From: Prochlorococcus sp. AG-409-P01 | GTDB lineage: Bacteria > Cyanobacteriota > Cyanobacteriia > PCC-6307 > Cyanobiaceae | Length of the DNA stretch: 64,000 nt | Reading direction: 5' to 3' | NCBI GenBank assembly: GCA_003215335.1 | Contig: QCKM01000005.1 | Coordinates: forward strand, 62,001-126,000 | Part shown: positions 1-9,728 of the stretch, piece by piece | Layout of the letters: each line of letters begins with the position of its first letter | Position numbering within the stretch: the stretch's first letter is position 1 | The notes under the pieces: model-generated | Seen by the model: the letters and a program-made list of their open reading frames with translations, nothing else | The model's database searches: none | Told to the model about the DNA's origin: nothing | Translations under genes and position numbers: made by a program

Positions 1-1
1 T

Positions 2-226
2 GCAGGGCTTGGGTTTGGAAGCTTTGAGAAGTGCGTCGACCTTGACGACACTTCAACAGACACCACCTTCAATATCGAAACCATTTTAAAGGAGCGCACA
101 TTAGATCTTGGCATCCCTGTTGTAGGAAGCCTTCCTTTAGGGCACCGTTGCGGAAATGCGGCCCTTCCTTTAGGCCGCAAAGCCCTTTTAGATGGAAAGA
201 ATGGTCTACTCAGGCTTTTAGCCTGA
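2..226 (+). CDS. LD-carboxypeptidase (peptidase S66), C-terminal fragment
   Basis: The first complete reading frame (frame 2) has no start in the window and ends at TGA 224-226, so this is the 3' end of a gene cut by the left edge. The 74 residues contain GFGSFEKC and, near the end, [20 protein letters not shown]. That glycine/histidine block matches the C-terminal part of the S66 family (LdcA, muramoyltetrapeptide carboxypeptidase), where the histidine belongs to the Ser-Glu-His triad. These enzymes trim the terminal D-Ala from murein tetrapeptides during cell-wall recycling, or act on related peptides. The gene converges on ispD and the two overlap by 17 bp. The serine and glutamate part lies outside the window, so the call rests on the C-terminal motif alone. 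Confidence 0.75.
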   Translation, partial: AGLGFGSFEKCVDLDDTSTDTTFNIETILKERTLDLGIPVVGSLPLGHRCGNAALPLGRKALLDGKNGLLRLLA

Positions 227-890
227 ACGAAAGAACCGACTCGGCAATAACCAAGTCAAAGGGGGTAGTTACCTTAATGTTTTCTGATCCGGCCTCTAAT
301 ACGCAAACAGGCAATCCAAGACGTTCAAAAAGAGACGCATCATCAGTTACAGACCAACCCAGCTCCTGAGCTTTTCCATGGGCCTTCAGCAAGTTCTCAA
401 CAACAAAACCTTGAGGAGTCTGCGCGGCCCAAAGATTTTCCCTGTCGGGAGTTCCCGTAATTAACCCGTTGCTATCAACATTTTTAATCGTATCTGTAAC
501 TTTAGTTGCTGCCACCACAGCTTTTCCATCAATAACTGCGTCACTGCATTTATCAAACAATAAGGAGGTAGCCAAACATCTTGCACCATCATGGATCAAT
601 ACATGATTAGTCCCTGACGGCAAACCAGCCAGTCCTCGACGAACAGACTCTTGACGTGAACTTCCTCCTTGAATCCATTTAACAGGCTTATTAGCACTGG
701 AAACCAAAGACATGATTTCAGAGCGATCGACTGATTGGCCCACTATTCCAATCCAATCAATCGAATCTGCACCCAAAGCAGCATCCAAAGTCCATGCCAA
801 AAGGGGGCGTCCTAAAAGCGGCAACAACAACTTGTTGCGATCAGCCCCCATTCGACGCCCACTACCCGCAGCAGCAATCAACAAATGCAC
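210..890 (-). CDS. ispD: 2-C-methyl-D-erythritol 4-phosphate cytidylyltransferase
   Basis: IspD transfers CMP from CTP to methylerythritol phosphate in the plastid-type (MEP) isoprenoid pathway, which feeds carotenoids, phytol and quinones. The 226-residue length is normal. The N-terminus [10 protein letters not shown] followed by [13 protein letters not shown] is the nucleotide-binding loop of the family, with the conserved Lys. HDGARC and the segment AAQTPQGF are the other family blocks. The start is GTG at 890, preceded by AGGAG six bases upstream. The 3' end overlaps the S66 peptidase gene on the other strand. Confidence 0.95.
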   Translation of the reverse strand: MHLLIAAAGSGRRMGADRNKLLLPLLGRPLLAWTLDAALGADSIDWIGIVGQSVDRSEIMSLVSSANKPVKWIQGGSSRQESVRRGLAGLPSGTNHVLIHDGARCLATSLLFDKCSDAVIDGKAVVAATKVTDTIKNVDSNGLITGTPDRENLWAAQTPQGFVVENLLKAHGKAQELGWSVTDDASLFERLGLPVCVLEAGSENIKVTTPFDLVIAESVLSFRLKA

Positions 891-1320
891 AGTTCACTCC
901 TAGCTTTCGAAGAATAAAACGTTCTACAAGCAATCAGCTCAGAAATATTTTTGATCTAGTGCCTAGCAATTCTCCTGTAAGCCCAATTAAGCATCTATCC
1001 CCTAATCCCTCATTGATCAAGATGAACACCTCTAAAAGTCAAAGCAATATTCACGAAGGTGCGTTGCCAACTTAAAGAAGTTGTGCAGTAAAGAACTTCT
1101 ACAAGAATGAAAGCCTAAACCTGTAAGAACTTTGCTTCTAATAAATAATTTAAACACCATCCAAAGGGAACCCTTTGATTCAAAAAGTCTTTATCAAAAA
1201 AGTTGCGGTCAACCAATGCTCCAAGATGACTGATTATTCACTCATTTATTAAGTCAAGGGGATTGCCAGTTGAGTAAGAGGACTATGAGTTCCTACCATC
1301 TAAAGAATAGAAATATCTAA
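891..1320. other. 430-bp intergenic region between divergent ispD and fabG
   Basis: This gap separates the divergent starts of ispD and fabG and must hold both promoters. A plus-strand frame extends into it from within ispD, but it has no cyanobacterial-like protein features. A small palindrome CAAAGGG-AA-CCCTTTG lies at 1162-1177. I see no tRNA fold, no convincing terminator and no recognisable regulator site. The sequence is more A+T-rich than the flanking genes. Confidence 0.5.
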
Positions 1321-2073
1321 ATGAATCCATCTAACCTTCTTGCTGGCCAAACAGCCCTTGTCACAGGCGCAAGTCGAGGCATTGGCAGAGCCATAGCTCT
1401 ATCACTTGGAGAAGCTGGTGCAGAAGTCGTGGTGAACTATTCCAGCTCACCAGAAAAAGCAGAAGAAGTGGTCAACTCAATACATGCTTTTGGAGGCAAA
1501 GCATATTCGATGCAATCCAATGTCTCAGAAGAACAAGCTGTAGATGAACTTGTCAAAAGTATTCTTGAAAGAAGTCATCGCATAGATATCCTCATAAACA
1601 ATGCCGGAATAACACGTGATGGGCTTTTAATGAGAATGAAAACTAATGATTGGCAGGATGTAATCAATATCAATTTAAGTGGGGTTTTCCTTTGCACACG
1701 AGCAGTGGCCAGGACAATGATTAAACAAAGGAGTGGAAGGATAGTAAATATCACATCAGTTGTTGGCCTAATTGGGAACGCTGGCCAAACAAACTATGCA
1801 GCAGCAAAGGCAGGAGTAGTTGGCCTTACAAAAAGCACTGCAAAAGAATTTGCCAGTAGAGGCATAACAGTTAATGCAGTCGCCCCAGGTTTCATTGTCA
1901 CGGATATGACCAAAGAGCTTAATCAAGAATCAATTCTTAAAGCGATTCCTCTTGGTTCATTTGGAACACCCGAGCAAGTGGCTGGAGCAGTTCGATTTCT
2001 AGCGGCTGACCCTGCCGCCTCTTACATCACGGGACAAGTATTACAAGTTGATGGAGGAATGGTAATGGGCTGA
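1321..2073 (+). CDS. fabG: 3-oxoacyl-[acyl-carrier-protein] reductase
   Basis: FabG carries out the NADPH-dependent reduction of 3-oxoacyl-ACP in type II fatty acid synthesis. It is a classical short-chain dehydrogenase of 250 residues. TGASRGIG at residues 15-22 is the dinucleotide-binding loop, NNAG at 93-96 is typical, and the catalytic tetrad is visible as Asn118, Ser146, Tyr159 and Lys163 (YAAAK). The C-terminal GQVLQVDGGMVMG is the FabG ending. The ATG at 1321 has no clear Shine-Dalgarno sequence, which is common in this lineage. Sequence alone cannot fully exclude a PhaB-type acetoacetyl-CoA reductase, but context and motifs favour FabG. Confidence 0.92.
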   Translation: MNPSNLLAGQTALVTGASRGIGRAIALSLGEAGAEVVVNYSSSPEKAEEVVNSIHAFGGKAYSMQSNVSEEQAVDELVKSILERSHRIDILINNAGITRDGLLMRMKTNDWQDVININLSGVFLCTRAVARTMIKQRSGRIVNITSVVGLIGNAGQTNYAAAKAGVVGLTKSTAKEFASRGITVNAVAPGFIVTDMTKELNQESILKAIPLGSFGTPEQVAGAVRFLAADPAASYITGQVLQVDGGMVMG

Positions 2074-2094
2074 AAATGTCACTTTGTGGATCAC

Positions 2095-2271
2095 TCAATT
2101 TTTCAACGGCTGTCCTAATTCGTCCCTCAACCTTCTGATCCTTTGCAGAAGCTTTAATCGGCGGCTTCTTGTAGTAGCAGTTAAAAAGAGGCGAAGCGGC
2201 ACATAAACCAACGTCATTATTCCAGCCAAACCGGCCATAAGGACAAAAAACAGAGTCCCAGTGTCATTCAT
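2095..2271 (-). CDS. small conserved membrane protein, function unknown
   Basis: A 58-residue protein from ATG 2271 (MNDTGTLFF); an in-frame start at 2295 would add eight residues lacking family character. One strongly hydrophobic helix spans about residues 5-30 (LFFVLMAGLAGIMTLVYVPLRLFL). A basic, amphipathic tail rich in Arg and Lys (TRSRRLKLLQRIRRLRDEL) follows and would stay on the cytoplasmic side. It sits between the end of fabG and the divergent groEL. Proteins of this shape next to the second groEL are, as I recall, a picocyanobacterial trait. No function can be assigned. Confidence 0.7.
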   Translation of the reverse strand: MNDTGTLFFVLMAGLAGIMTLVYVPLRLFLTATTRSRRLKLLQRIRRLRDELGQPLKN

Positions 2272-2400
2272 AGTTGGACCATACCCGCACTTCACCTAAA
2301 TCGCACTATCAAAAAGAAAAGCATTCGGCTTTCCCCACTCATTTACACTCCCCTCTAGTCAACTTGCTATGGGAGATTTAGCTTCTGGTTTCACTTCATC

Positions 2401-4107
2401 ATGGCCAAACTCATAAGTTTTTCAGATGACTCCCGCAGCGCGTTAGAGCGAGGCATGAATTCACTGGCAGATGCCGTGAGAGTCACCATCGGGCCTCGAG
2501 GTAAAAACGTAGTTCTCGAAAAACAATTTGGAGCTCCCGATATCGTCAATGATGGAGTAACCATTGCCAGGGAGATTGAACTAGAGAATCCCTTTGAAAA
2601 TATTGGCGCAAAGTTAATTGAGCAAGTTGCATCAAAAACGAAAGAGCAGGCAGGCGATGGAACAACAACGGCTACTGTCCTAGCTCAAGCAATGGTGCAT
2701 GAAGGCTTAAGGAATGCCGCGGCTGGAGCAAGCCCAGTGGAGCTTCGAAGAGGAATGGAAAAAGCTCTGAAAATATCTATAGAGGAATTAAGACAACGGA
2801 GTAAAGAGATAGAAGGGAATGACATTCTTCAAGTTGCAACAGTTAGCGCAGGTGGAGATGACCAAATAGGTCAAATGGTTGCCAAAGCAATGGAAAAGGT
2901 CACATCTGATGGAGTGATTACTGTTGAAGAATCAAAATCACTCGCAACGGAACTAGAAGTTACCGAAGGGATGGCTTTCGATCGGGGCTATAGCTCTCCT
3001 TATTTCGTCACAGATAGTGAGAGACAAATATGCGAGTTTGAGAATGCATTGTTGCTACTAACAGATCGCAAAATCAGTTCTATAAGTGATCTCGTCCCAG
3101 TATTAGAAAGCGTTCAAAAAAGTGGATCACCTTTAGTAATACTTGCAGAGGAAGTAGAAGGGGAAGCTCTAGCTACCTTAGTAGTCAACAAAAACAGAGG
3201 AGTCCTACAAGTTGCCGCAGTTCGCGCACCTTCATTCGGCGAACGACGTAAAGCAGCCCTTGCTGACATAGCGGTCCTCACTGGAGGCACTCTGATTAGT
3301 GAAGATAAGTCCATGTCATTGGACAAAGTAGAGATTTCAGACCTAGGTAAAGCCAGACGAATAACCATCACTAAAGACAGCACAACAATCGTTGCCAATG
3401 AAGATCAAAAGGATGCAGTAAACGCAAGAGTTGCATCTATAAAAAGAGAGCTAGAAGATACAGATTCTGAATATGACAGAGAGAAACTCAATGAACGTAT
3501 AGCTAAGCTTGCAGGCGGAGTAGCAGTTATCAAGGTAGGCGCCCCTACCGAAACGGAACTCAAAAATCGTAAGTTAAGAATTGAAGATGCCCTAAATGCT
3601 ACTCGTGCCGCAGTAGAAGAAGGCATCGTTGCAGGTGGTGGGACAACTCTTCTAGACATAAGTGAAGTATTAGGAGATTTAGCGGAAAAACAAAGCGGTG
3701 ACCAACGCACTGGAGTAGAGATTGTGCAACGATCTCTAAGCTCTCCGGTCAAGCAAATAGCAATAAATGCCGGAGAGAATGGAGACGTAGTAGCCGCGGA
3801 AATCCAGCGCTTAGGTAAAGGGTATAACGCACTCAATGGCAAATACGAAGACCTCTTAAAAACAGGAATTCTTGATGCAACAAAGGTTGTCCGCCTTGCA
3901 CTTCAAGATGCTGTATCAATTGCCTCAATGATGATTACAACCGAAGTTGTAATTGCAGAGAAGCCCACCCCTCCTGAGCCTGCAGGCGGAGAAGGCGCAG
4001 GGGATCCAATGGGCGGCATGGGCGGCATGGGCATGCCTGGCATGGGCGGCATGGGCATGCCTGGCATGGGCGGCATGGGCGGCATGGGCATGCCTGGCAT
4101 GATGTAA
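2401..4107 (+). CDS. groL: chaperonin GroEL (60 kDa), groES-less paralogue type
   Basis: A full-length 568-residue Hsp60 that folds proteins in the cytosol by an ATP-driven ring cycle. [22 protein letters not shown], and the ATP motif GDGTTTATV at residues 85-93 with Asp51 and Asp86 are all present. The C-terminus is an extended Gly-Met tail ending in MPGMM, built from GGM and GMP repeats. No groES precedes it and I see no CIRCE inverted repeat in the 105 bp upstream, so this looks like the cyanobacterial groEL2 (cpn60-2) rather than the groESL operon copy. The other copy is outside this window. The start ATG is preceded by a poor Shine-Dalgarno sequence. Confidence 0.96.
   Translation: MAKLISFSDDSRSALERGMNSLADAVRVTIGPRGKNVVLEKQFGAPDIVNDGVTIAREIELENPFENIGAKLIEQVASKTKEQAGDGTTTATVLAQAMVHEGLRNAAAGASPVELRRGMEKALKISIEELRQRSKEIEGNDILQVATVSAGGDDQIGQMVAKAMEKVTSDGVITVEESKSLATELEVTEGMAFDRGYSSPYFVTDSERQICEFENALLLLTDRKISSISDLVPVLESVQKSGSPLVILAEEVEGEALATLVVNKNRGVLQVAAVRAPSFGERRKAALADIAVLTGGTLISEDKSMSLDKVEISDLGKARRITITKDSTTIVANEDQKDAVNARVASIKRELEDTDSEYDREKLNERIAKLAGGVAVIKVGAPTETELKNRKLRIEDALNATRAAVEEGIVAGGGTTLLDISEVLGDLAEKQSGDQRTGVEIVQRSLSSPVKQIAINAGENGDVVAAEIQRLGKGYNALNGKYEDLLKTGILDATKVVRLALQDAVSIASMMITTEVVIAEKPTPPEPAGGEGAGDPMGGMGGMGMPGMGGMGMPGMGGMGGMGMPGMM
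4009..4104 (+). repeat. Gly-Met codon repeats in groEL tail
   Basis: The 3' end of groEL is a low-complexity array of GGCGGCATG and GGCATGCCT units that encodes the GGM/GMP tail. A 27-bp composite unit occurs twice nearly in tandem and then again with an extra GGM. The array creates long shadow reading frames on the minus strand. Gly-Met tails are normal for GroEL, so the repeat is coding and not mobile. Confidence 0.85.
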
Positions 4108-4127
4108 TCCTTCTGCCACAAAATCTT

Positions 4128-4157
4128 TTAAAAGCTCCTTTTTGGAGCTTTTAATTT
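4128..4157 (+). terminator. Rho-independent terminator of groEL
   Basis: AAAAGCTCC (4130-4138), a T5 loop and GGAGCTTTT (4144-4152) form a 9-bp perfect stem 22 bp after the groEL stop. The descending arm runs into TTTTAATTTT, giving a classical terminator. It may also serve the minus-strand gene that converges from the right. Confidence 0.8.
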
Positions 4158-4181
4158 TCAAACAACCTTATTAAAGGCTGA

Positions 4182-4706
4182 TTAAGAAGCCTTGGATAAA
4201 TCATCGTCTATAGGAGTCAACCAACGTCGTAGACGATTAAGAGCTGGAGGGGGGGGAGGAGAACTATCCTTGCCAATTGTTGAATCAGCTAAAGATGGGA
4301 GCAAATCAACCAACTCATCTGATTTTTCTTCAAAAGAATTGCTGACAGCCTCCAAACAACTATCATTCGAACCCTTGGCCTCAACTAATGAAATGGACGA
4401 GTTATCCAAATCATTGAAAGCATTACTTTTTTGTTCACTGAAGGCTTCAGATCTATCTATATCAGAAGCGATGGTTTCATCTTCCTTGAAAATATGAAAA
4501 TCAATTACTTCTTTAAGCTGCCCATCTTCACTGATCTTACAAATGCTGGGCAAGGTTGCCAGTCCATAGCGATGAACCCATTGAGACTGCAGGAGTGAGA
4601 AAAGTCCTGAATCTTTAAGATCTAATGCCTTCGACATTTGCCGTTGAAGTGACGCTTGACGAAGGGAATTGCCACAGGGAGAGGAGTCGTTCACGAAATC
4701 AGGCAA
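4182..4706 (-). CDS. unknown protein encoded downstream of the ABC-2 permease
   Basis: A 174-residue soluble protein without a family I recognise. The start is TTG at 4706, overlapping the permease stop by 8 bp, or GTG at 4694. Residues about 5-70 look folded (LQRQMSKALDLKDSGLFSLL, then a QWVHRYG segment). The middle and C-terminal parts are acidic, rich in Ser and Asp, and probably disordered, ending in a proline run and RLRRWLTPIDDD. The tight overlap indicates co-translation with the exporter genes upstream. A role with that transporter is an inference from position only. Confidence 0.65.
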   Translation of the reverse strand: MPDFVNDSSPCGNSLRQASLQRQMSKALDLKDSGLFSLLQSQWVHRYGLATLPSICKISEDGQLKEVIDFHIFKEDETIASDIDRSEAFSEQKSNAFNDLDNSSISLVEAKGSNDSCLEAVSNSFEEKSDELVDLLPSLADSTIGKDSSPPPPPALNRLRRWLTPIDDDLSKAS

Positions 4707-5553
4707 GTTTACGATTCAGAATTGGGCGAATTAAAAAAAACAACCCAATTGTGAGCACCATCAAAACAGTCAAACATCCATAACCATTCACATCGCCGTA
4801 AGGGGCATGAAAAAGAATGGTACTGAGATCAACTGGGCCACGATATGCAGCACGAATGGGCTCTATAGCAAAGGTAAGGGGATTAAGCGCCGCAAGCCAG
4901 CCCAACCATGAAGGCATAAAAGACAATGGAGCAAGTGCTGTGCTCGCAAATAGCAGAGGTAAGTTGGCCACAAAAATAACTGCAATAAGTTCAATGTGAC
5001 CTGGCAAGGCAAAAGCTAGAGCCAAACTCAATGCTGTTACAGCAAATATGAGCAGCAACAAAGTAATCGCTACTAACAAAATCCCTGAAACTCCTGGCCA
5101 GCCATAACCTAAAAGTGCCGCAGTCCAAATGATCGCCAGACTCTGCAAAAGACTTAAAGAAGTTATATAAACAACTGACGAAAGGACAATCGAACTACGA
5201 CTCTGCAAAGGTGCGACAAGTAAGCGATTTAGAAAGCCGAACTCTCGATCAAACATCACTGGCAAACCTGCATTGAGTGCTCCACTAAAAGCCGTGAAAA
5301 CAATTACACCTGCCCCAAGGAACTTCCCATAAGTAACGCCTCCTGGCAAAAGGCCTTGAGGTGCATTAGAAAACAGTGCCCCGAACAAAACCAACCAAAT
5401 CAAGGGCTGAAGAATGCCTGCAATCAAAGTAGATGGCCGCCGAATCAACTGTATAAAAAGCCTGCGAGTCAAGGCAAGAGTCTCCTGAATTAATTCAGCC
5501 ATTGGACTCTGAAAATCCGTTTCAGGAAGCTTTGCATTGTCTGGGCTAATCAT
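4699..5553 (-). CDS. ABC-2 type transporter permease (DrrB-like)
   Basis: The membrane component of an ABC exporter: 284 residues with about six hydrophobic helices and an amphipathic N-terminal part. The segment RRPSTLIAGILQPLIWLVLF, the GAGVIVFTAF block and the NPLTFAIEPIRAAYRG loop are the ABC-2/DrrB signature. It lies 81 bp after the ATPase gene on the same strand and overlaps the unknown gene after it. The family exports drugs, lipids or polysaccharide-linked molecules. The substrate cannot be read from the sequence. Confidence 0.88.
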   Translation of the reverse strand: MISPDNAKLPETDFQSPMAELIQETLALTRRLFIQLIRRPSTLIAGILQPLIWLVLFGALFSNAPQGLLPGGVTYGKFLGAGVIVFTAFSGALNAGLPVMFDREFGFLNRLLVAPLQSRSSIVLSSVVYITSLSLLQSLAIIWTAALLGYGWPGVSGILLVAITLLLLIFAVTALSLALAFALPGHIELIAVIFVANLPLLFASTALAPLSFMPSWLGWLAALNPLTFAIEPIRAAYRGPVDLSTILFHAPYGDVNGYGCLTVLMVLTIGLFFLIRPILNRKLA

Positions 5554-5634
5554 GGTTGTTGCTCAGTGAGAAAATTTGCTTGAAGGTGAAAAACAATCAG
5601 TAGAAAGTAAATCCAGTAAAAGGAACTAAAAGAA

Positions 5635-6648
5635 TTAGCGCATAGTTTTTTTGCGTTCAAGCTTTGTGTCTCGTTGACCAGCTGTCTCCAATTCGGCATC
5701 CATCAGTGTCTTGCCAGTCACCTGCAAATAAACATCATCCAAACTTGGACGGCTCTGAGTAAGAGCAAAGAGTTCAAACTGAGCTTTCTGCAACTCTTCA
5801 CGCAACTTTGGCAATACCTTCTCACCTTCTACGACTAGGTTCAGTGAAAACCCTTGTGACCGATTAACAACCACCTGAGACACACCTTCAATCGACTCCA
5901 AAACTCTTCGAACCTGTTCTGATTCAATTTCATCACTGAATTCACGAACACGAATAGTGACCCTATCCCCTCCAAGATTTTGCTTAAGCTGACCAGGAGT
6001 ACCTTGCGCAATAACTCTCCCGTCATCAATGATCGCCATCCGATCAGCCAAAGCTTCAACCTCTTCAAGGTAATGACTACTGAGGAGAACAGTGGTCCCT
6101 TGAGATCTAAGTTCCCGCAATATTTGCCAGATTTTCCCTCGACTTTCAATATCTAATCCAACCGTTGGCTCGTCTAAGACCAGTAATTGTGGTTGATGCA
6201 ACAAGCCTGCCGCTAAGTCCAACCTTCGTCTCATCCCACCGGAGTAAGTACCGCAACGGCGATCAATCCAACTACCCATCTCTAAACGCTCTATCAATTC
6301 AGCGATCCGAGCATTTCTTTCAATCGATCTTAAATGATATAAATCTCCCTGAAGTTGCAATAACTCTCGGCCAGAAAGAATCTTGTCAAGTGCCACCTCT
6401 TGCGCGACATAACCTAATTTCTTACGAACTTCACAAGGATCTTTTAAAGCATCCAATCCTAAAACTGTGACATTGCCAGAATCAGGTTCCAATAGTGTGC
6501 AAAGAATCCTTAAAGCGGTTGTCTTTCCTGCCCCATTAGGGCCCAATAAACCAAATAGGCTTCCGGAAGGAACATCTAAGGTGAGACCACTTAAAGCCTT
6601 GACATCCCCATACGACTTTTCGAGCTCCTCAAGGTGAATCACAGACAT
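5635..6648 (-). CDS. ABC transporter ATP-binding protein (DrrA-like)
   Basis: A 337-residue ATPase that energises the permease encoded immediately downstream. Walker A is GPNGAGKT (residues 36-43), the signature is YSGGMRRRLDLA and Walker B is LLVLDEPTVGLD, followed by the H-loop SSHYLEEVE. The extra C-terminal domain after about residue 220 is typical of DrrA-type exporters. The gene follows ctaB by 85 bp on the same strand, so it may be read from the ctaA promoter. The substrate is unknown. Confidence 0.9.
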   Translation of the reverse strand: MSVIHLEELEKSYGDVKALSGLTLDVPSGSLFGLLGPNGAGKTTALRILCTLLEPDSGNVTVLGLDALKDPCEVRKKLGYVAQEVALDKILSGRELLQLQGDLYHLRSIERNARIAELIERLEMGSWIDRRCGTYSGGMRRRLDLAAGLLHQPQLLVLDEPTVGLDIESRGKIWQILRELRSQGTTVLLSSHYLEEVEALADRMAIIDDGRVIAQGTPGQLKQNLGGDRVTIRVREFSDEIESEQVRRVLESIEGVSQVVVNRSQGFSLNLVVEGEKVLPKLREELQKAQFELFALTQSRPSLDDVYLQVTGKTLMDAELETAGQRDTKLERKKTMR

Positions 6649-6733
6649 CGAGATATCTCCAAGCTATGTAAAGAAAAACTAGGGAACTCAAGATATTTGA
6701 ATGTATATGTAAGTGCTTTCAATTGAATTGTTT

Positions 6734-7732
6734 TTATGAGGAAGATCCATTTACCAAAAGATTAAAGAGTGACAAACCCTGAAAGTCAAACTCTGCTGCC
6801 AAAGAAGAGCGACTCATAACAAGCAAAAGACAAATGCCAAACATGTACAAAATCGACCACCGAAAAAGCCCCTTCGCCTTTACAAGGTCTTTAGGAGAAG
6901 ACAAAAGTCGATGAATCATTTGCAATAACCTCGCGTTAAAAGGAACCAACAAAATTCCATATAACAACCTTCCTTCAGGCAGCGCCAAAGCACCAAATCC
7001 ACTAATCAAAACGGTTGCCCAGCCATAACGGGTAATAGCTCTAGCCGTAACCTCTTCACCTTTAACCACTGGCAACATTGGAATTCCTACCGACTTGTAG
7101 TCATCCTTAAGCAACATTGCCAAAGCCCAAAAATGTGCGGGCGTCCAGACCATTACAAGAGTAAATAACCACCAACCACCTATTCCAATATGTCCTGTTG
7201 CAGCAGCAGCCCCAACAAGCGGAGGAATGGCTCCCGCTACACCACCAATGACAATATTTTTAGACGTACGTGGTTTCAAAATGATCGTATAAAGCAAGAC
7301 GTACGCACAAAGACCAAATAAAGAAAGCGCTGCAGCGAGATAATTAACTCCAACCACCAAAATTGCCGATGCAGCGAAAGCACAAGAAATAGCAACAGCA
7401 AAAGCTACATTTTCCGAAAGTCGACCAGAAGGCAAAGCTCTTCCACTAGTCCGCTGCATTTGCCCATCAAGATCTTGCTCCCAAAGACAATTCAACACAC
7501 CAGCCGCAGCTGAGGCCAATGCCCCACCAGCCAATGTGCATAACATTCTCGAAGTGGATAATGGCCAACCTTCTGTCAAAGCCATTCCACCTAGAGTCGT
7601 AGCAAGCAGAAGAGGAATCAATCTTGGCTTAAGGACTTCCAACCAAGCAGGCATTCGAACAAGCCTGCGGGAAGGAACAATCTGGTCTCTATCAACTCTT
7701 CCCTGAAGAATCTCTGGAGTTGAACTAATCAT
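6734..7732 (-). CDS. ctaB: protoheme IX farnesyltransferase (heme O synthase)
   Basis: CtaB (CyoE) attaches a farnesyl group to heme b to give heme O, the first step to heme A. The start is ATG 7732 (MISSTPEIL), giving 332 residues; a longer frame to 7825 would run deep into ctaA. The prenyltransferase motif appears as [23 protein letters not shown], with DxxxD near residues 110-118. About eight to nine membrane helices follow, along with the second block [14 protein letters not shown]-like ([14 protein letters not shown]). It overlaps the ctaA 3' end by 8 bp, so the two heme A steps are co-translated. Confidence 0.95.
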   Translation of the reverse strand: MISSTPEILQGRVDRDQIVPSRRLVRMPAWLEVLKPRLIPLLLATTLGGMALTEGWPLSTSRMLCTLAGGALASAAAGVLNCLWEQDLDGQMQRTSGRALPSGRLSENVAFAVAISCAFAASAILVVGVNYLAAALSLFGLCAYVLLYTIILKPRTSKNIVIGGVAGAIPPLVGAAAATGHIGIGGWWLFTLVMVWTPAHFWALAMLLKDDYKSVGIPMLPVVKGEEVTARAITRYGWATVLISGFGALALPEGRLLYGILLVPFNARLLQMIHRLLSSPKDLVKAKGLFRWSILYMFGICLLLVMSRSSLAAEFDFQGLSLFNLLVNGSSS

Positions 7733-8651
7733 GGCAAGGCTCCAAAAATGATGATTCAGGTTGTAATGACAAAAATGCAGAGGATTCCTTAGGAGCTCTA
7801 AACGTGAGTGCAGCCAACAAAGCAACTAATAAAGCGGCTACTAGCTGATGGCCAACAGTAAGAGAAGGCTGCGAAAGCCCAAAGTTGAGAGTGGAAATTC
7901 CCAGAAAAATCTGAAGTACCACTAACCCCAAAGTAGAAATCAGGAAAGGCCACTGACTACGAGGCCAGCCCCCTACGAAAAATGGAGTTAGAACAAAAGC
8001 AAGTACCAACATTGCAACTGGCACGGCAGAACCAAAGTGCCAGTTCAGCCAATGACAAGCAACTCCTGCCGTGGCACATCTCTCTGCAGCCCATGAGGTT
8101 GCCATCTTTCCACCAAGAAGGGACTGATATACAACCCCACCTAGAGCCGCCCCCCCCATCAAACGCCACCACAATGGTCCTTTAGAGCCTGGAAGTCCCA
8201 AAAGACTCTGTGAGAGCCCACTAGAAATGGCCAGAAGCAACAAGGCAACTCCCAAATGAGCAGTAACTAATCCAGAAGGCAAAAGATCTAGAACAGTCAA
8301 GGCACCTAGTCCTCCCTGCACAATCACAAGACCTACCAGAAAAGCAGAGACCCAGGGAAGCCACACAGGCAGTTTTGAGCGCCAAGTCAAAACCACCCCA
8401 AGTTGAACCAACAGAGTGACGCCAACAACAAATGCATCAAGGCGATGAAACCACTCAAGAAAAACCTGAAGATTCATCTGTCGACCAGGATAGAAAGATC
8501 CATAGCAAAGGGGCCAATCAGGGCAAGCCAAACCAGCCTCCATAACTCTTGTAGCCCCACCAATTACGACCAGCGCAACCAGTGCAACAACTAAATGGGC
8601 TGTTAGCTGTGCCAAACGCCAGCGAATCTGATGTGAGGAAACTGCGCTCAA
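7725..8651 (-). CDS. ctaA: heme A synthase (Cox15/CtaA family)
   Basis: CtaA oxidises the methyl group of heme O to the formyl group of heme A. The 308 residues hold eight membrane helices. The paired histidine regions expected of the family are present (EWFHRLDAF near residue 65, TAHLGVAL near 131, NWHFGSA near 204 and [10 protein letters not shown] near 267). The first extracytoplasmic loop holds a cysteine pair (LACPDWPLC). The start is TTG at 8651 (MSAVSSHQI). The gene is divergent from ctaC, which uses the product. Confidence 0.93.
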   Translation of the reverse strand: MSAVSSHQIRWRLAQLTAHLVVALVALVVIGGATRVMEAGLACPDWPLCYGSFYPGRQMNLQVFLEWFHRLDAFVVGVTLLVQLGVVLTWRSKLPVWLPWVSAFLVGLVIVQGGLGALTVLDLLPSGLVTAHLGVALLLLAISSGLSQSLLGLPGSKGPLWWRLMGGAALGGVVYQSLLGGKMATSWAAERCATAGVACHWLNWHFGSAVPVAMLVLAFVLTPFFVGGWPRSQWPFLISTLGLVVLQIFLGISTLNFGLSQPSLTVGHQLVAALLVALLAALTFRAPKESSAFLSLQPESSFLEPCHD

Positions 8652-8903
8652 AAGAGATTCTCTATCCCTAAGAAGAAATGGTTGTCTAAAGAACGTAGCG
8701 ATCTAATCAGAAAGATGAGGTTCTATGGACGACTACAACATCAAAAGAATCGAGTAAATCATCCATCCCTGACAGAAGTCATTAAAAACAGCCCGACTTG
8801 GCCTTAAAGAAAAGGTTGGGAAGGCACTTAATGGTGAAATAACAATCACTACATGTCGAAATCCCAAGATCTCCATAACCTAGAAGCCAAAAGGGAGATC
8901 TAA
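8652..8903. promoter_or_regulatory. divergent promoter region ctaA / ctaC
   Basis: This 252-bp gap separates the heme A genes (minus) from the oxidase subunit genes (plus), so both promoters must lie here. I could not identify convincing -10 or -35 boxes or an operator by eye. The only clear signal is GGGAGA (8893-8898), the Shine-Dalgarno sequence of ctaC. Confidence 0.5.
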
Positions 8904-9728
8904 GTGCCGCTCTCCTCGGCAATCCGTTCAGTCTTATTAGGCATTGTCCTAGTAGTAGCTGGGTTATGGATTGGGCAGAACATAAAACTGCTTCCAGTTG
9001 ACGCGAGTACCAATGCACCTGTCTATGACGAGCTTTTTCGAGTCCTTTTCAGCATTGGAGCGATCCTTTTCTTAGGAATAACAGGTTTGGTTGTTTTTAG
9101 TTTGATTAAATTCCGTCGGAAACCTGGTGACACTTCTGACGGAATAGCTCTAGAAGGCAATCTCTCTCTTGAAATACTCTGGACAGCAATTCCAGCCATT
9201 GTTGTTCTATTCGTAGGTATTTATAGCTATGATATTTATGATCGTATGGGGGGAATGCTCCCTCTCGATCACGGTGGACATAACCACCAAAACATGGCCA
9301 GCGAAGAACGCATCTGGGGAGGGATCAGTTCTGGGTCAATTGAAAAATCAGGAATGGTTGTAAATGCACCTCTGCCAGTTGAGGTCACCGCAATGCAATT
9401 TGCATTTATTTTCCATTATCCAAAAGGAGACATCACTTCAGGAGAACTTCATGTACCTACTGGCCAACCTATAAGTATGCGACTGGAATCAAGAGATGTA
9501 ATCCATGCCTTTTGGGTTCCTGAATTCCGTCTTAAGCAAGATGTAATCCCTGGGCAACCCACCATACTTAGCTTCACTGCTACCAAGCCAGGCCGCTATC
9601 CAATCATTTGCGCAGAGCTTTGCGGCCCTTACCACGGGGGCATGCGTTCTGCAGTGATAGTAGACAGCCCCAAAGCCTACGAAGAGTGGTTCAAAAATAA
9701 CGCTAAAACACCTGTTTCAGAGCTATGA
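8904..9728 (+). CDS. ctaC: cytochrome c oxidase subunit II
   Basis: Accepts electrons from cytochrome c or plastocyanin into the binuclear CuA centre. The start is GTG 8904 with GGGAGA upstream, giving 274 residues. There is a leader helix (about 8-25) and two membrane helices (about 45-68 and 92-110), then the cupredoxin domain. The CuA ligands are visible as His201, Cys236, Glu238, Cys240, His244 and Met247 in the CAELCGPYHGGM block. The aromatic patch reads QFAFIF where proteobacterial enzymes have several tryptophans. A His-rich loop lies at 123-128. It overlaps ctaD by 4 bp. Confidence 0.96.
   Translation: MPLSSAIRSVLLGIVLVVAGLWIGQNIKLLPVDASTNAPVYDELFRVLFSIGAILFLGITGLVVFSLIKFRRKPGDTSDGIALEGNLSLEILWTAIPAIVVLFVGIYSYDIYDRMGGMLPLDHGGHNHQNMASEERIWGGISSGSIEKSGMVVNAPLPVEVTAMQFAFIFHYPKGDITSGELHVPTGQPISMRLESRDVIHAFWVPEFRLKQDVIPGQPTILSFTATKPGRYPIICAELCGPYHGGMRSAVIVDSPKAYEEWFKNNAKTPVSEL

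Noticed and set aside
794-1075. Plus-strand frame of 93 codons running from ispD into the gap
   Set aside because: Most of it is antisense to ispD and the rest has no protein-like pattern.
2296-2400. Possible CIRCE operator before groEL
   Set aside because: The required inverted repeat is not present.
4009-4104. Regular short repeats that could suggest a CRISPR-like array
   Set aside because: Repeats are contiguous, codon-phased, and encode the GroEL tail; there are no unique spacers.
3903-4161. Two minus-strand frames rich in Met/Pro and His/Ala over the groEL 3' end
   Set aside because: They are reverse-strand readings of the Gly-Met codon array and have no independent coding character.
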